DNA of 64,000 bases from positions 92,154,001 to 92,218,000 of the forward strand of contig CM053148.1 in assembly GCA_028571685.1 (NCBI GenBank), read 5' to 3'. The notes under the pieces are model-generated. The model was not told where the DNA came from. It did not search any database and saw only the letters and a program-made list of their open reading frames with translations. This DNA is from Heterohyrax brucei (Eukaryota; Chordata; Mammalia; Hyracoidea; Procaviidae). Shown piece by piece: positions 31,912-40,727 of this stretch; position 1 is the first letter of the stretch, and each line of letters starts with the position of its first letter. Made by a program: the position numbers and the translations under genes.

Positions 31912-32483
31912 TGTCATGGATTGAATTGTGTTATCTAAAAAAAACATCAGCAATTTGTGTGGGCCATAATTCCTGGTATCGTGTGATGTTCTTCCGTGTT
32001 GGAATTCCTGCCTCTGTGACATTAAAGAGAGTGAAAGGGCAGCAGCTGCGGTAGAGAAAGATTTAGTGTGTAAGTTTGTCTCCTGCTTTTAAGCAGTCTG
32101 GGGGTCAGTTCTACCCTGGCCCCTAGGGTCGCCATGAGTCGGATCTGACTCCATGGCACTTGGCTGGCTGGCTTGAGATATAAAGGAGAGAATCTACCAG
32201 AGATGTCGGGAGACCTCAATCACAAAAAGCAGTATCTGGAGCTGAGTGTATCCTTCCTTGGAAAACGACCAGAATTCCTGGGCCTCAGAAGCTCCATTCC
32301 AGGGTAAGAATGACGACAAAGACCTTCCACCAGGGCCAGCAAAGAAAGCCTTCCCCTGGAGCCAACACCTTGAATTTGGACTTACAGTGTACGAGACTGG
32401 GACAAAATAAAATTTCTCATTTTATAGCCATCCACTTGTGGATGTGGTATTTCTATTTAAGCACTGCTAGATAGCTAAAATAG
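31912..32483 (+). mobile_element. MaLR-type solo LTR, complete, with nested SINE scrap
   Basis: TGTCATGGATTGAATTGTG at the 5' end, TTCCTGGTATCGTGTGATG, GAGATATAAAGGAGAG, GACAAAGACCTTCCACCAG, AAAGCCTTCCCCTGGAGCC, AAAATAAAATTTC (poly-A signal near 32405), CCATCCACTTGTGG and AGATAGCTAAAATAGA at the 3' end. No internal retroviral sequence on either side, so it is a solo LTR. A SINE tail interrupts it at 32100-32178. Confidence 0.88.
32100..32178 (+). mobile_element. SINE 3' fragment (CACTTGGCTGGCTGGCTT variant) inside LTR
   Basis: GGTCAGTTCTACCCTGGCCC, CTAGGGTCGCCATGAGTCGG, ATCTGACTCCATGGCACTTG and GCTGGCTGGCTTG. It is very similar in sequence to the fragments at 7885 and 62202, suggesting a younger subfamily. 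LTR sequence resumes at GAGATATAAAGG. Confidence 0.85.
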
Positions 32484-32614
32484 ATGGAAAGACATAAATT
32501 GTCTACACTTTCAGCAAGAGATTTGAAGTTTCAATTATTTGTAAACTGTCAGTATGCCATGTCTTTAGAAAATACGACATCTTACACCTTACACAGATGA
32601 CTAAAGTCTATACA

Positions 32615-33152
32615 TTGTTGTGTGCAGTCAATTCCAACTCACTGTTACCCTATAGGACAGAACAGAACTGTTCCATAGGGATTCAGTAAAAAGGAAGAAT
32701 GCATGTCTTTGGATTGTGGTGCTGGAGAAGAATATTGAATGTATGTATCATGGACTGATCTGTTCTGGAAGAAGTCCAACCAGAGTGCCCCTGGGAAGCA
32801 AAGATGGTGAGCCTGCATCTTATGTGCTTTGGACGTGTTGTCAGGAGGGATCAGCCCCTGGAGAAGAACATAATGCTGGGTAGAGTGGAGAGTCAGCAAA
32901 AAAGAGGAAGACCCTCAATGAGATGGGTTGACGCAGTGGCTGTAACAATGGGCTTAAGTATAAAAATGATTGTGGACATGTAGCAAGACCGGGAAGTGTT
33001 TGGTTCTGTTGCACCCAGAATCACTGTGAGTGAGCGCTGACTGGATGACACCTAACAACAAAAACGACAACATAGAGTTTCCTAGGCTATAATGTTTATG
33101 GAATCAGATCGGCAGCAGTAAGTATTAACCACTAAGACACCGCCAGGTCACT
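32615..33152 (-). mobile_element. Long-variant SINE split by an RTE 3' end
   Basis: The left part (32615-32683) holds GTCAATTCCAACTCACTG, AGGACAGAACAGAACTGTTC and CCATAGGGATT. The right part (33071-33152) resumes CATAGAGTTTCCTAGGCTAT, AATGTTTATGGAATCAGATC, TTAACCACTAAGACACCG. The 40-base extra segment of the long variant lies in the right part. Confidence 0.85.
32684..33070 (+). mobile_element. RTE LINE 3' end inserted in a SINE
   Basis: 5'-truncated: starts AGTAAAAAGGAAGAATGC, runs through GGAGAAGAATATTGAATG, GTTGTCAGGAGGGATCAG, AGGAAGACCCTCAATGAG, TGGTTCTGTTGCACCC, and ends GACACCTAACAACAAAAACG. Flanks CATAGGGATT (32674-32683) and CATAGAGTTT (33071-33080) match 8 of 10 and correspond to one site in the SINE. 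Confidence 0.92.
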
Positions 33153-33186
33153 ATGAGTTAGAACTGATTCCACAGCAACAGAGATG
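33147..33186 (+). mobile_element. SINE tail scrap
   Basis: GGTCACTATGAGTTAGAACT and GATTCCACAGCAACAG, the last bases of a plus-strand SINE or RTE, butted against the end of the previous SINE and leading into a GATG microsatellite. Confidence 0.65.
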
Positions 33187-33258
33187 GATAGATGGATGGA
33201 CTGATGGAACGATGGATACACGGATGGACAGATGGATGGATGGATAATAAATAAATGA
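33183..33258. repeat. (GATG)n microsatellite
   Basis: Imperfect GATG/GATA tetranucleotides, then AATAAATAAATGAATAAA. It starts right at a SINE tail, a common place for microsatellites to arise. Confidence 0.9.
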
Positions 33259-33903
33259 ATAAATTCTTAACTTAGAATACTTTTATACTCACGTGTTCAT
33301 GTAGTCACTAATTATGTAATGACAATTAGATTCAGTAATTTAAGTCATCATGTAAATGGTAAAAACCGAGAATATAGAATTTGTTAAATAAGCATTGCCA
33401 GTGAAAATGCTGAGTGTTCAGTTTCATTTAAAAAAAAAAAAACTAGCTTGAAATGAAGTATATTATTTCAATGAATGTCATATGGGAGAAAGAGAGTTGT
33501 GGCCTTACTCAGTATTTTTTGCAATAGCAGAACACATACTTTTAAAATAAATGTCACGTAAATTTAAGACATTTCTAAGAATTAGAACTCATTCACAAAG
33601 GAGAAGACTTTAAATGTATGTTAATAAATATATATATACATATATTTATTGATAACTCCCTGTGTGCCAAGAGTTTTTTTCATTCCTCTTATGCTGCACT
33701 AACATTAACTGGTGATCATTACTGGGGAGGGGGGGGGCTGCACAAACCAGCCTGCCTTCAGTATGAACGTGACTAGGTGATTTTTAATTAATTGCTTTAA
33801 TTCTGACGTCTTTTCGTTAGCAGATTCTGGCTCTCTAGATTTTCTACTTGAAAAAAGACGTCACTACATAATTTAGAAAACATTCTTTAACACTTAAATA
33901 TTT
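33259..33903. other. Unassigned AT-rich sequence
   Basis: Contains an A-run at 33430-33440, an ATATAT patch at 33630-33648 and a G-run at 33725-33738. No gene or element is recognised. Confidence 0.4.
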
Positions 33904-33943
33904 AAGCCAAGCCAAGTGCTGTAGAGTCAGATCCGACTCAAAA
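33904..33943 (-). mobile_element. SINE tail-only fragment
   Basis: AAGCCAAGCCAAGTGCTGTA, GAGTCAGATCCGACTCA: the terminal 37 bases of the GGCTTGGCTT variant in reverse. TTAAATAT occurs on both sides (33894-33901 and 33954-33961), but AT-rich context makes it weak as a target duplication. Confidence 0.75.
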
Positions 33944-34247
33944 CATGCTATTTTTAAATATATTCAGTAGGTCATTTATACTTTGAGACTATCTAAATGG
34001 TCCTTTTCTTCAGCCAAGTCAGATAAGGATTTTAGTTTTTTCCTGCAGACACTGAGATATCTATGTCTTTATAGCATGAAGAGACTTTGGGGCCGTTAGT
34101 TCAAATGGATGCATACACTGCAGATTCTAAGGTATCAAGAACATTTTTTGTTTTAATCAGGAGGCTAAACAGGCGAAAACAATTTGTCTTGACTAGTTAA
34201 ACACTTAATAAGGGAAATTCTTTTTGCATTGCCATACAACCTTTCTG

Positions 34248-34250
<3 letters not shown>
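33944..34250. other. Unassigned sequence
   Basis: No recognised element over 0.3 kb. Confidence 0.4.
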
Positions 34251-34280
<30 letters not shown>

Positions 34281-34307
34281 CATGAGCTGGAGAGAGAGAG
34301 AGAGAGA
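34251..34307. repeat. (TG)n and (AG)n microsatellites
   Basis: About 13 TG units (34251-34277), a 13-base spacer, then about eight AG units (34291-34307). Confidence 0.95.
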
Positions 34308-34439
34308 CACGTATGTGCGGACTTTGTAAACCATACTTTATAATTATACCCCTTCTATCTTCTGAACTTACACCTTTGTTGTCAATGACCAATTCATCTC
34401 TTTATCTGTCTCCCCTTCCCCAGTCCCCCTCAACAAATA

Positions 34440-34597
34440 GGAAACCCCGGTGGCTTAGTGGTTAAGGGCTTTGGCTGCTAACCAAAAGACTGGCAATTCA
34501 AATCCACTGGGTACTCCTTGGAAACTCTATGAGGTAATTCTACTCTGCCCTATAGGGTCTTTATGGGTCAAAATCAACTCAACAACAATTATTTTAA
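34440..34597 (+). mobile_element. AfroSINE-type SINE, near full length
   Basis: Head GGAAACCCCGGTGGCTTAGT, GCTGCTAACCAAAAGACTGG, box B TGGCAATTCAAATCCACTGG, TATAGGGTCTTTATGGGTC, AAATCAACTCAACAACAATT. The end is closer to the RTE-like AACAACAA tail than to the GGGTTTGG tail of most copies. Confidence 0.92.
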
Positions 34598-34764
34598 CTC
34601 CAGCAAATAACTAGGAAGCTGATACCATTTTAATAACATTCTGCTTTTAATGGTAATGACATCTATGAAATTATATAAGACTTTTACAGATATCTTTCGT
34701 AGCCTCTAGTCCGCCAAGTGAGGTTATCAACCTCAACAGAAAGTTCCACCACCTCAGAAATATC

Positions 34765-34812
34765 TATGAGTTGGACCCAACTTCATGGTAGTGGATTTGG
34801 TTGGGTTTCAGA
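34765..34812 (+). mobile_element. SINE 3' scrap
   Basis: ATGAGTTGGACCCAACTTCA, TGGTAGTGGATTTGG, TTGGGTTT: the SINE end with a mutated tail block. The preceding 34690-34760 is unclear. Confidence 0.6.
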
Positions 34813-35711
34813 GATGTCTGTCTGGAAAATTGCACAGAGTGTGGCTGAAGAAAGCCTATCTTCTCACTGCTAGAACTAATACTAACAGAATTAAGTAGTA
34901 TTCTACCAAAAAAAAAGATTACTAAAATATGAAACATTATTGAAAATGAAATTCTTAAGTATGTTTTTATGACAAAGCCTTAATTTCAGTTAAATTTATA
35001 CTGCAGCTTATTTAATGTGCTATTTGTGTGATATAAAAAAAACCTTCTACAAATCAAGAAGGTACCAATAAATCTAAAAACCATAGATGCCATTAAAATT
35101 TATTCTCCTACATCAATAGACTAAGGAATTTTAAAAAGTAATATTTAAAAATTCTATCAGATGAAATCAACCCAAATAAACAAAAGATGAAATGTGTATT
35201 TTGCCTCCCATTATAATCATGCTTTTGACTCATAAGTTATAGGGTTTTTACAAACAAAATGTTTTTATGAAAAAATTAAAGTATATTAATTCATAGAGAA
35301 TAGACTTCCATATCAAACTGAGACAGACTTTCAGAAGTCTTATACATGACTAAATAAAAATAGAACAGATATTTTGCAGTTTTCTGATTTCCTTAGCACT
35401 GTCAGAATTACTCTCCAGGGTCTATGTATATTCAGGGTCTCATTTCCAATCTGTTTTTCCAGTATTTCTTAAATGAGGAGAAAAATATTCCAATAAAGTG
35501 TTTGTAGTCTTCCTGAATTTTCTCCACAAGACATATTTTTGAGGGAGAAAAGGAAAGATGAAAAAGTATACGTCAATTATAAGTATTGAAGTGTGGATGA
35601 GTGTTTTAAAAAATTAGAATAATTAAATTAAAAGTAGGATACCCTTAAAATACACTAAGCATTTCAGTTTGCATTTTTTTGGACCCAAAACTACACATTT
35701 GCTTAATATAT
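34813..35711. other. Unassigned AT-rich sequence
   Basis: 0.9 kb of strongly AT-rich DNA without recognised repeats. Confidence 0.4.
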
Positions 35712-35871
35712 TAAAAAAATTCCGCTGCCATCGAGTGAATTCCAACTCACAACAACCCTATAAGACAGAGCAAAACTGGCCCATAGAGTTTCCAAGAATG
35801 CCTAGTTGGTTTCAACTGCTCACGTTTAAGCTATCAACCATACCAATTAACCACCATAACACCAGGGTTTC
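35712..35871 (-). mobile_element. AfroSINE-type SINE, near full length
   Basis: Order: TTCCGCTGCCATCGAGTGAA, AAGACAGAGCAAAACTGGCC, GTTGGTTTCAACTGCTCACG, TTAACCACCATAACACCAGG. AATATATT flanks both sides (35704-35713 and 35874-35884 region), a plausible but low-complexity target duplication. Confidence 0.9.
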
Positions 35872-36185
35872 CTAAATATATTTAATGATTATTAATTATT
35901 ATGAGTTTCTGGAGTTCTTCTAGAGTGAAAGACTTTTTTAATTATTATTTTTTTGTTTCAAAACATTCATCCTTCTCATTCTCCAAGACTACTTGTTTTA
36001 TATACACCTTTGAGACTACTTTCTGTCTTTTATTTTCTCCCCTTAATGGTCTCATTCTCCAGCCAAGTCAGATAGTGATCTTAATATTCTCCTATTAACA
36101 TGGAGTTATCTACATCTTTAAAGTACAAAGAGACTTTCAGGCCACAGTTCAAATAGACCAACACATATTGCAGATTCTAATTACA
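35872..36185. other. Unassigned AT-rich sequence
   Basis: No recognised element. The short stretch around 36120-36180 resembles 34075-34130 (AGAGACTTT, TTCAAAT, ATTGCAGATTCTAA), hinting at an old duplicated or repeated segment. Confidence 0.4.
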
Positions 36186-36285
36186 GATCTAAAAGTCACT
36201 TGCTGTGTGACCTTAGAAAATTGAATTCTTTCATATACCTTAGCTGTTTTTATCTCTATGTACAATTCTAGAAGTCATCATTTTT
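36186..36285 (+). repeat. MIR SINE fragment
   Basis: GTCACTTGCTGTGTGACCTT at 36195-36214 is the MIR core motif, followed by a diverged TTTCATATACCTTAGC region. Confidence 0.65.
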
Positions 36286-36552
36286 TCTTCATTTAAGAAT
36301 TATTAGTCACGACTTATGTAAATAAAAAATGTAGCAAAACAAGAGTTTACACTCAGAAAAATCTTTGCTGTTATTAACTACATTTATTCTTACAAATCCT
36401 TAAGGATTCCTGCATTTCAGAACACAACTTATGAAAAGACCGAGATCGTAAAGATTATGGCTATACTCTCCAGTCATGCTTATTTTTGTTTTCATTCATA
36501 TAATCTTATGAATCACATCGTTGGCTGAAAATCTCTTTAAATAACAACAACA
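36286..36552. other. Unassigned short gap
   Basis: No recognised element. Confidence 0.4.
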
Positions 36553-37195
36553 AACTACCCTACTGCTGTCATTTTTATTCTGACTCATAGTAGCCCTATC
36601 AGACAGAGTACAACTGCCCCATAGACTTTCTAAGCAGCAGCTGATAGATTTGAACTACTGATTTTTTTGTTTAGTATCTGTGTGGGATAAATCGTGTGCC
36701 CCCTAAAATGTGTGCAGCCATTTGGCTAGCCAATGATTCCTGGTATCGTGTGATGTTCTTATATGCTATAAATCCTGCCTCTATGATATTATTGTAGGAG
36801 GATGGGTAGCAGTTTTGTTGGTAGGGCAAGACTCGATGTGTAAGATGGTATTGTGCCTTGAGGCAATCTCCTGGAACCCAGTAAAGATTTGGGGACTTCG
36901 TGCCACCAAGAATCATTTCAGGGAGCAGAGTGTATCCTCGGGAAAAGACCCCGAGTCCCTGTGCCTCAGTAGTTCCCAGTCCAGGGGAAGAATGACAATA
37001 AGGACCTTCCTCCAGTACCAACAGAGAAAGCCTTTTCCTGGAGCAGCTGCCCTAAATTTGAATTTGTAGCTTACTGGACTGTGAAAGAATAAAATTTATC
37101 TTTTGAAAGCCATCTACTTGTGGTACTTCTGTTATGAAGTGCTAGATGACTAAGACCATAGCTAAGCTCTTAACCACTGTCACCACCAGAACCCA
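36553..37195 (-). mobile_element. AfroSINE-type SINE split by an LTR
   Basis: Left part 36553-36678: CTACTGCTGTCATTTTTATT, CAGACAGAGTACAACTGCCC, GATAGATTTGAACTACTGAT. Right part 37159-37195: TAGCTAAGCTCTTAACCACT, GTCACCACCAGAACCC. The break falls in the anticodon-arm region. Confidence 0.88.
36679..37158 (+). mobile_element. MaLR-type solo LTR inserted in a SINE
   Basis: Starts TGTGTGGGATAAATCGTGTG, then TTCCTGGTATCGTGTGATG, TGTGCCTTGAGGCAATCTCC, GGACCTTCCTCCAGTACC, GAATAAAATTTATC (poly-A signal near 37088), CCATCTACTTGTGG and GATGACTAAGACCA. Complete at both ends with no internal region. Confidence 0.88.
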
Positions 37196-37322
37196 TTAAC
37201 CAAAAAGTTGGCAGTTCAAATCTGCCATACACTCCTTAGAAACCCTAAAGCAGTTCTACTCTATCCTGTAGGGTTGCTATGAATTGGAATCAACTTGAAA
37301 GCAACGGAATTTTAGTTTTTAA
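37196..37322 (+). mobile_element. AfroSINE-type SINE, 5'-truncated
   Basis: Begins at TTAACCAAAAAGTTGGCAG (just before box B), box B GGCAGTTCAAATCTGCCA, GTAGGGTTGCTATGAATTGG, AATCAACTTGAAAGCAACGG. The first 40 bases of the head are missing. Confidence 0.88.
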
Positions 37323-37429
37323 AAATGTAGTTGGTACCTGCTAAATGTGTGACACTGTGCTAGACCAAAAGAAGCCTTTATGTTTCCTAAGTAAATTACT
37401 TGCATTTGATTTCTTAAAATACGCCGTAA

Positions 37430-37568
37430 TCAAATGGGTAAGACCTTGGCTGTCGACTAAGTGGTTGACAGTTCAGAAGCACTAGCCACTCCATAGGAGA
37501 AAGGTGTGGCAGTGAGCTTCCATATAGATTTCAGCTGGAAAATCCCATGGGGCAGTTCTACTCTGTTC
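37430..37568 (+). mobile_element. Long-type tRNA-derived SINE, diverged
   Basis: GGGTAAGACCTTGGCTGTCG, GTTGACAGTTCAGAAGCAC (mutated box B), ACTCCATAGGAGAAAGGTGT, then CCCATGGGGCAGTTCTACTC. It stops where the mariner-like relic begins. Confidence 0.65.
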
Positions 37569-38117
37569 TACAGTTAAGTTTATGAACTCATCCTAGAAAA
37601 AGTGTTATATATCTCACTGATGAATATCATTGCAATCACCTTCAAGGTGCTCCCTTTTAGAAAATATGCACCCATGCTAGCACCCAGTCCACCCTTCAAA
37701 GCAATTTTAGAATTCCTTTTTTGGGAATGACCATCAGAGCTGTCATCATATTACCCTTAAAGTCTTGAATGTCATCAGATGTCTTCCTTTCAGTATCCCT
37801 TTATCTTTGGGTAAAGAAAAAAATCACTGGGCACTAGATCAGGTGAGTAGGGAGGGTGTTCCAACATAGTTTTTTGTTTACTGGCTAACAACTCCCTCAC
37901 AGACAACTATACAATTAAGTTAGCAAACTTGCCACATGCCGCTGAGCACAATGCCCATTACAGAAAGAATTGCTAAATTACTTTGAAGAGTACACTAGGC
38001 ACTGAGGTTGGTGCATAGCTTCCCAAGAGGCGTACTTCAAAGGTGACCACAGTGGTATTTAGCAATGAGGCATGTAGCACTTAGAACAATGAAGTTCGCA
38101 GACTTAATTGTTGGACC
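37569..38117 (-). mobile_element. Mariner-like DNA transposon relic, internally deleted
   Basis: Transposase sense is on the minus strand. Reading back from about 37895 gives a recognisable FLASKQ-like segment, then LEHPPYSPDL (37829-37858), then PSDFF-like and a PK-IKG segment with stops. The PYSPDL block is characteristic of the C-terminal catalytic region of mariner transposases. The left end, CAGTTAAGTTTATGAACTC, looks like an inverted terminal repeat; a matching right repeat is not visible. The DNA-binding half is largely missing. Confidence 0.7.
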
Positions 38118-38206
38118 ACATGCCGTTCTGATGAGTAGGAATCAAATCAAATGCACTCAACAGAAACAGATCTGGTTGAAAAAAATTTTGAGGAAATATA
38201 AAGAAA

Positions 38207-38412
38207 CGAGTCATGCTGGCACAATGGTTAAGTGCTCAGCTGTTAAACAGAAAGTTGGTGGTTTGAACCCAGCCAGAGACTCTGTAGGAAAAAGAGAAAG
38301 GTTACAGCAAAAGAAAAAAGAAGAAGAAAAGAAAAACTTATGGTGGAGCACTGCTCTGTCACATGGAGTGACTATAATTCAAAAATTGACTTGGTGGCAC
38401 TAGACAACAACA
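38207..38412 (+). mobile_element. Long-type tRNA-derived SINE with RTE-like tail
   Basis: Head TGCTGGCACAATGGTTAAGT, box B GTGGTTTGAACCCAGCCAG, an A-rich middle, then GTGACTATAATTCAAAAATT, GACTTGGTGGCACTAGACAA and CAACAC. The ending CACTAGACAACAACAC is RTE-like, unlike the short AfroSINE. Confidence 0.75.
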
Positions 38413-38441
38413 CAATATGAAAACAGGAATATAGATTAATC

Positions 38442-39535
38442 ACTGTTATTGTCAGGTGCCGTAGAGTTGATTCTAACTATTATCAGGGCCCCATGTACAA
38501 CAGAAAGAAACAAGGCCCCGTATCGGGCCCTCCTCACAGTCACTGTGGTGCTTATTTATTTATACATTTATTTATTTTTATTTATTGTGATTGAGTGAAA
38601 GTGTACAATCCAATATGAATTTGCATACCCGCCTATCTGCAGCTCCCACTACTCTCCCTGCCTGGTGACAACACTCTCCTCCTATCCATTCTAAACATGT
38701 CGTATCCTCCTAACAATCTCCTGTCCCCTCCTCTCCACTCCCTTCCCTTTCTCCAGTAAGAGGCCAGCAGGACGACATCCTATAGATGCGTAGAACCATA
38801 AAGTGCACACACAATACGGCCAAGTCCAATTTATTCCTGTCCGAAGACTTGACCTCAGTAATGATTCATGGACAGGGGTCCATTGTTACAGGCACTGTGT
38901 TAATCCATCTCCTTGAGGATTTTCCTCTTTTCAGCTGACCCTCTACTTTAGTAAACAGGATGTCCTACTCCAAGGACTGACCCCTCCTGACAACATGTCC
39001 TAATTATGTGAGATGTAGTCTCACTGTCTTTGCTTCTAAGAAGCATCCTGGTTGTACTTCTTCCAAGACAGCCTGTTCATTCTTATGGCAGTTCAAGATA
39101 TATTCTATATTCTTCACCAAAACCTCAATTCAAAGGCATCAGTTTTTCATGAATCTTCTTTATCTACCATTCAGCTTTCACATGCTTAAGAGATGACTGA
39201 AAATATCACAGCTTGGATCAGGCACATCTTAGTCTTCAAGGTGATATCTTTGCCTTTGAAACACTTCAAAGAGGTCTTTTGCAAGAGATATGCCCAATGT
39301 AATATGTCTTTTGATTTCTTGGCTACTGCTTCCATGGATATTGATTGTGGATCCAAGTAAAATGAAATCTTTCACAACTTCAGTCTTGTTTATTGGTCCA
39401 ATTATGAAGATTTTTGTTTTCTTTATGCTGTGGTATAATCCACAATGAAGGCTTTGGTCTTTGATCTTCATTGGTAAATCTTTCAAGTCCCCTTCACTGT
39501 CAGGAAGCATGGTTGTGTTGTCTGAATAAGGCAAT
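38442..39535 (-). mobile_element. RTE LINE 3' part with an inserted L1 end
   Basis: Tail side GTTATTGTCAGGTGCCGTAG at the left, C-terminal region through CTTCCATGGATATTGATTG and GGATCCAAGTAAAATGAAAT, to GTGTTGTCTGAATAAGGCAA. It is 5'-truncated near 39535, where L1 sequence takes over. Interrupted at 38550-38887. Confidence 0.9.
38550..38887 (-). mobile_element. L1 3' end inserted in RTE
   Basis: T-rich left edge then TTTATTGTGATTGAGTGAAA, CTGCAGCTCCCACTACTCTC, CAATCTCCTGTCCCCTCC, AAGAGGCCAGCAGGACGACA. Flanks ACAGTCACTGTGGT (38536-38549) and ACAGGCACTGTGTT (38888-38901), 12 of 14 identical and both matching the RTE target. Confidence 0.88.
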
Positions 39536-39690
39536 CCATTCTTCTTTACCAAGTCTGGCAAGCTTTTGACTATTATCACTTCAAATATTTTTCTGTCCCA
39601 ATCCTTTTCTCCTTTTAATCCAGTCTCATTGGCTTTTACTTTAGACCATTTGATGTTGCTCCATATGTCCTTGGGGCTCTGTATTTTCAT
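39229..39690 (-). pseudogene. Chimeric open frame: L1 ORF1 remnant joined to RTE C-terminus
   Basis: 153 open codons. Residues 1-50 (KDIWSNIKWSKVK, DRKIFEVIIVKSLPDLVKK) match the order of the L1 ORF1 protein middle domain. Residues 55-153 (SDNTTMLPDSEGDLKDLPMK, EVVKDFILLGSTINIHGSSS, QEIKRHITLGISLAKDLFEV) are the RTE protein after the YADD box. The join is at about 39535. It is most likely an accident of an RTE inserting in or beside an L1; I see no promoter or start context suggesting expression. Confidence 0.75.
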
Positions 39691-39800
39691 TTTTCTTTTT
39701 TAAGCTCTGCTTTTGATTTTAGATCATATTGATTGATCTATCTTTAAATCTTACATGCTTTTTCTTGTAAATTCTCTTTTCTACTATTGAGCACTTACGG
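39536..39800 (-). mobile_element. L1 LINE ORF1 fragment
   Basis: Minus-strand reading recovers an L1 ORF1 coiled-coil to RRM transition (DIWSNIK, EKDWDRKIFEVII). To the right, 39700-39800 continues as A-rich ORF1-type sequence in antisense. Neither L1 end is present. Confidence 0.7.
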
Positions 39801-40727
39801 ATTGAATTCCTTTCCTAAAAATGTTATGTTACAGTCTTTTTCCCTGTACCTGTGAATATGACTTCAGAAATAGGAATATTTTGTTATGGTGGTTGCTGTT
39901 ATACACTGGGAAAAATACAGGGATAGATTGGGACCTAAATCTAATCCCTTCTGAATGATATGTTATAACATGGGGCATTTTCACATAGAGAATGAACACA
40001 CAGAACACGAAAGCATCATCTATAAGCAGCAAAGAAATGGAAGATTCATGGCAACTACCAGAAAGTAGGAGAAGTTCTCACAGAATGAATCAACATGACC
40101 AATAAACTCACAGCAAAGCCATGAAAGGGAAAAGGAAAACAATCATCATGAAACTCAACCCTTAGCTGACTGTGTTTTCCAAATCCCTTTCACTATCTGC
40201 CCACTCAGCTCACTTGCAAGTTGTTTGTATTTGGGAGTTTTTAGCTTTAATCAGTAGAACACATAGGCTACCGTGATCTGGAGTACCCACATTGGATTGT
40301 CAAGTATACCACCCCAAAGCTCTGCAGGTGGAGAAAAGTTTCTACACTGTTTTCTTCCCTACTGACTTCTGAATAGGGATGCAGAACAGTCTCCATGCAT
40401 TTCCTTCTCTAATGTACATATTGAACTGATCCACTCCCACTAAAGACCCACAATCATATTTTCTCTTCCTTAATCAGTTGAGACTCAACATCAGCTAACA
40501 ACAACAACCTCCCTGCTCTGAAACCACACTGTGGTTACTTGTCACTTTCTAGAGTACATGTGTCTTACCGTATTCAGAGAATTTCCTCACAATTTTTACT
40601 CCTTTGGTTCAATTACTCAGAGGCCTCTTATAGCAGTGAAGTTTTCAGTGGTCTGGGTTTTGTGTAAATAGTCATGAGTACAAACAATTCAATTTCACAT
40701 CTTCCACACCAAAAAGGATGTGGTAGG
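39801..40727. other. Unassigned sequence
   Basis: 0.9 kb with no recognised family. May include further diverged L1 at its left side. Confidence 0.4.

Noticed and set aside
34894-35710. Possible scaffold-attachment or origin-like AT-rich stretch
   Set aside because: High AT content alone is common in this window and no specific motif supports a function.
36671-37021. 116-codon minus-strand open frame and 84-codon plus-strand frame
   Set aside because: Both are inside the solo LTR at 36679-37158, which carries no coding sequence.
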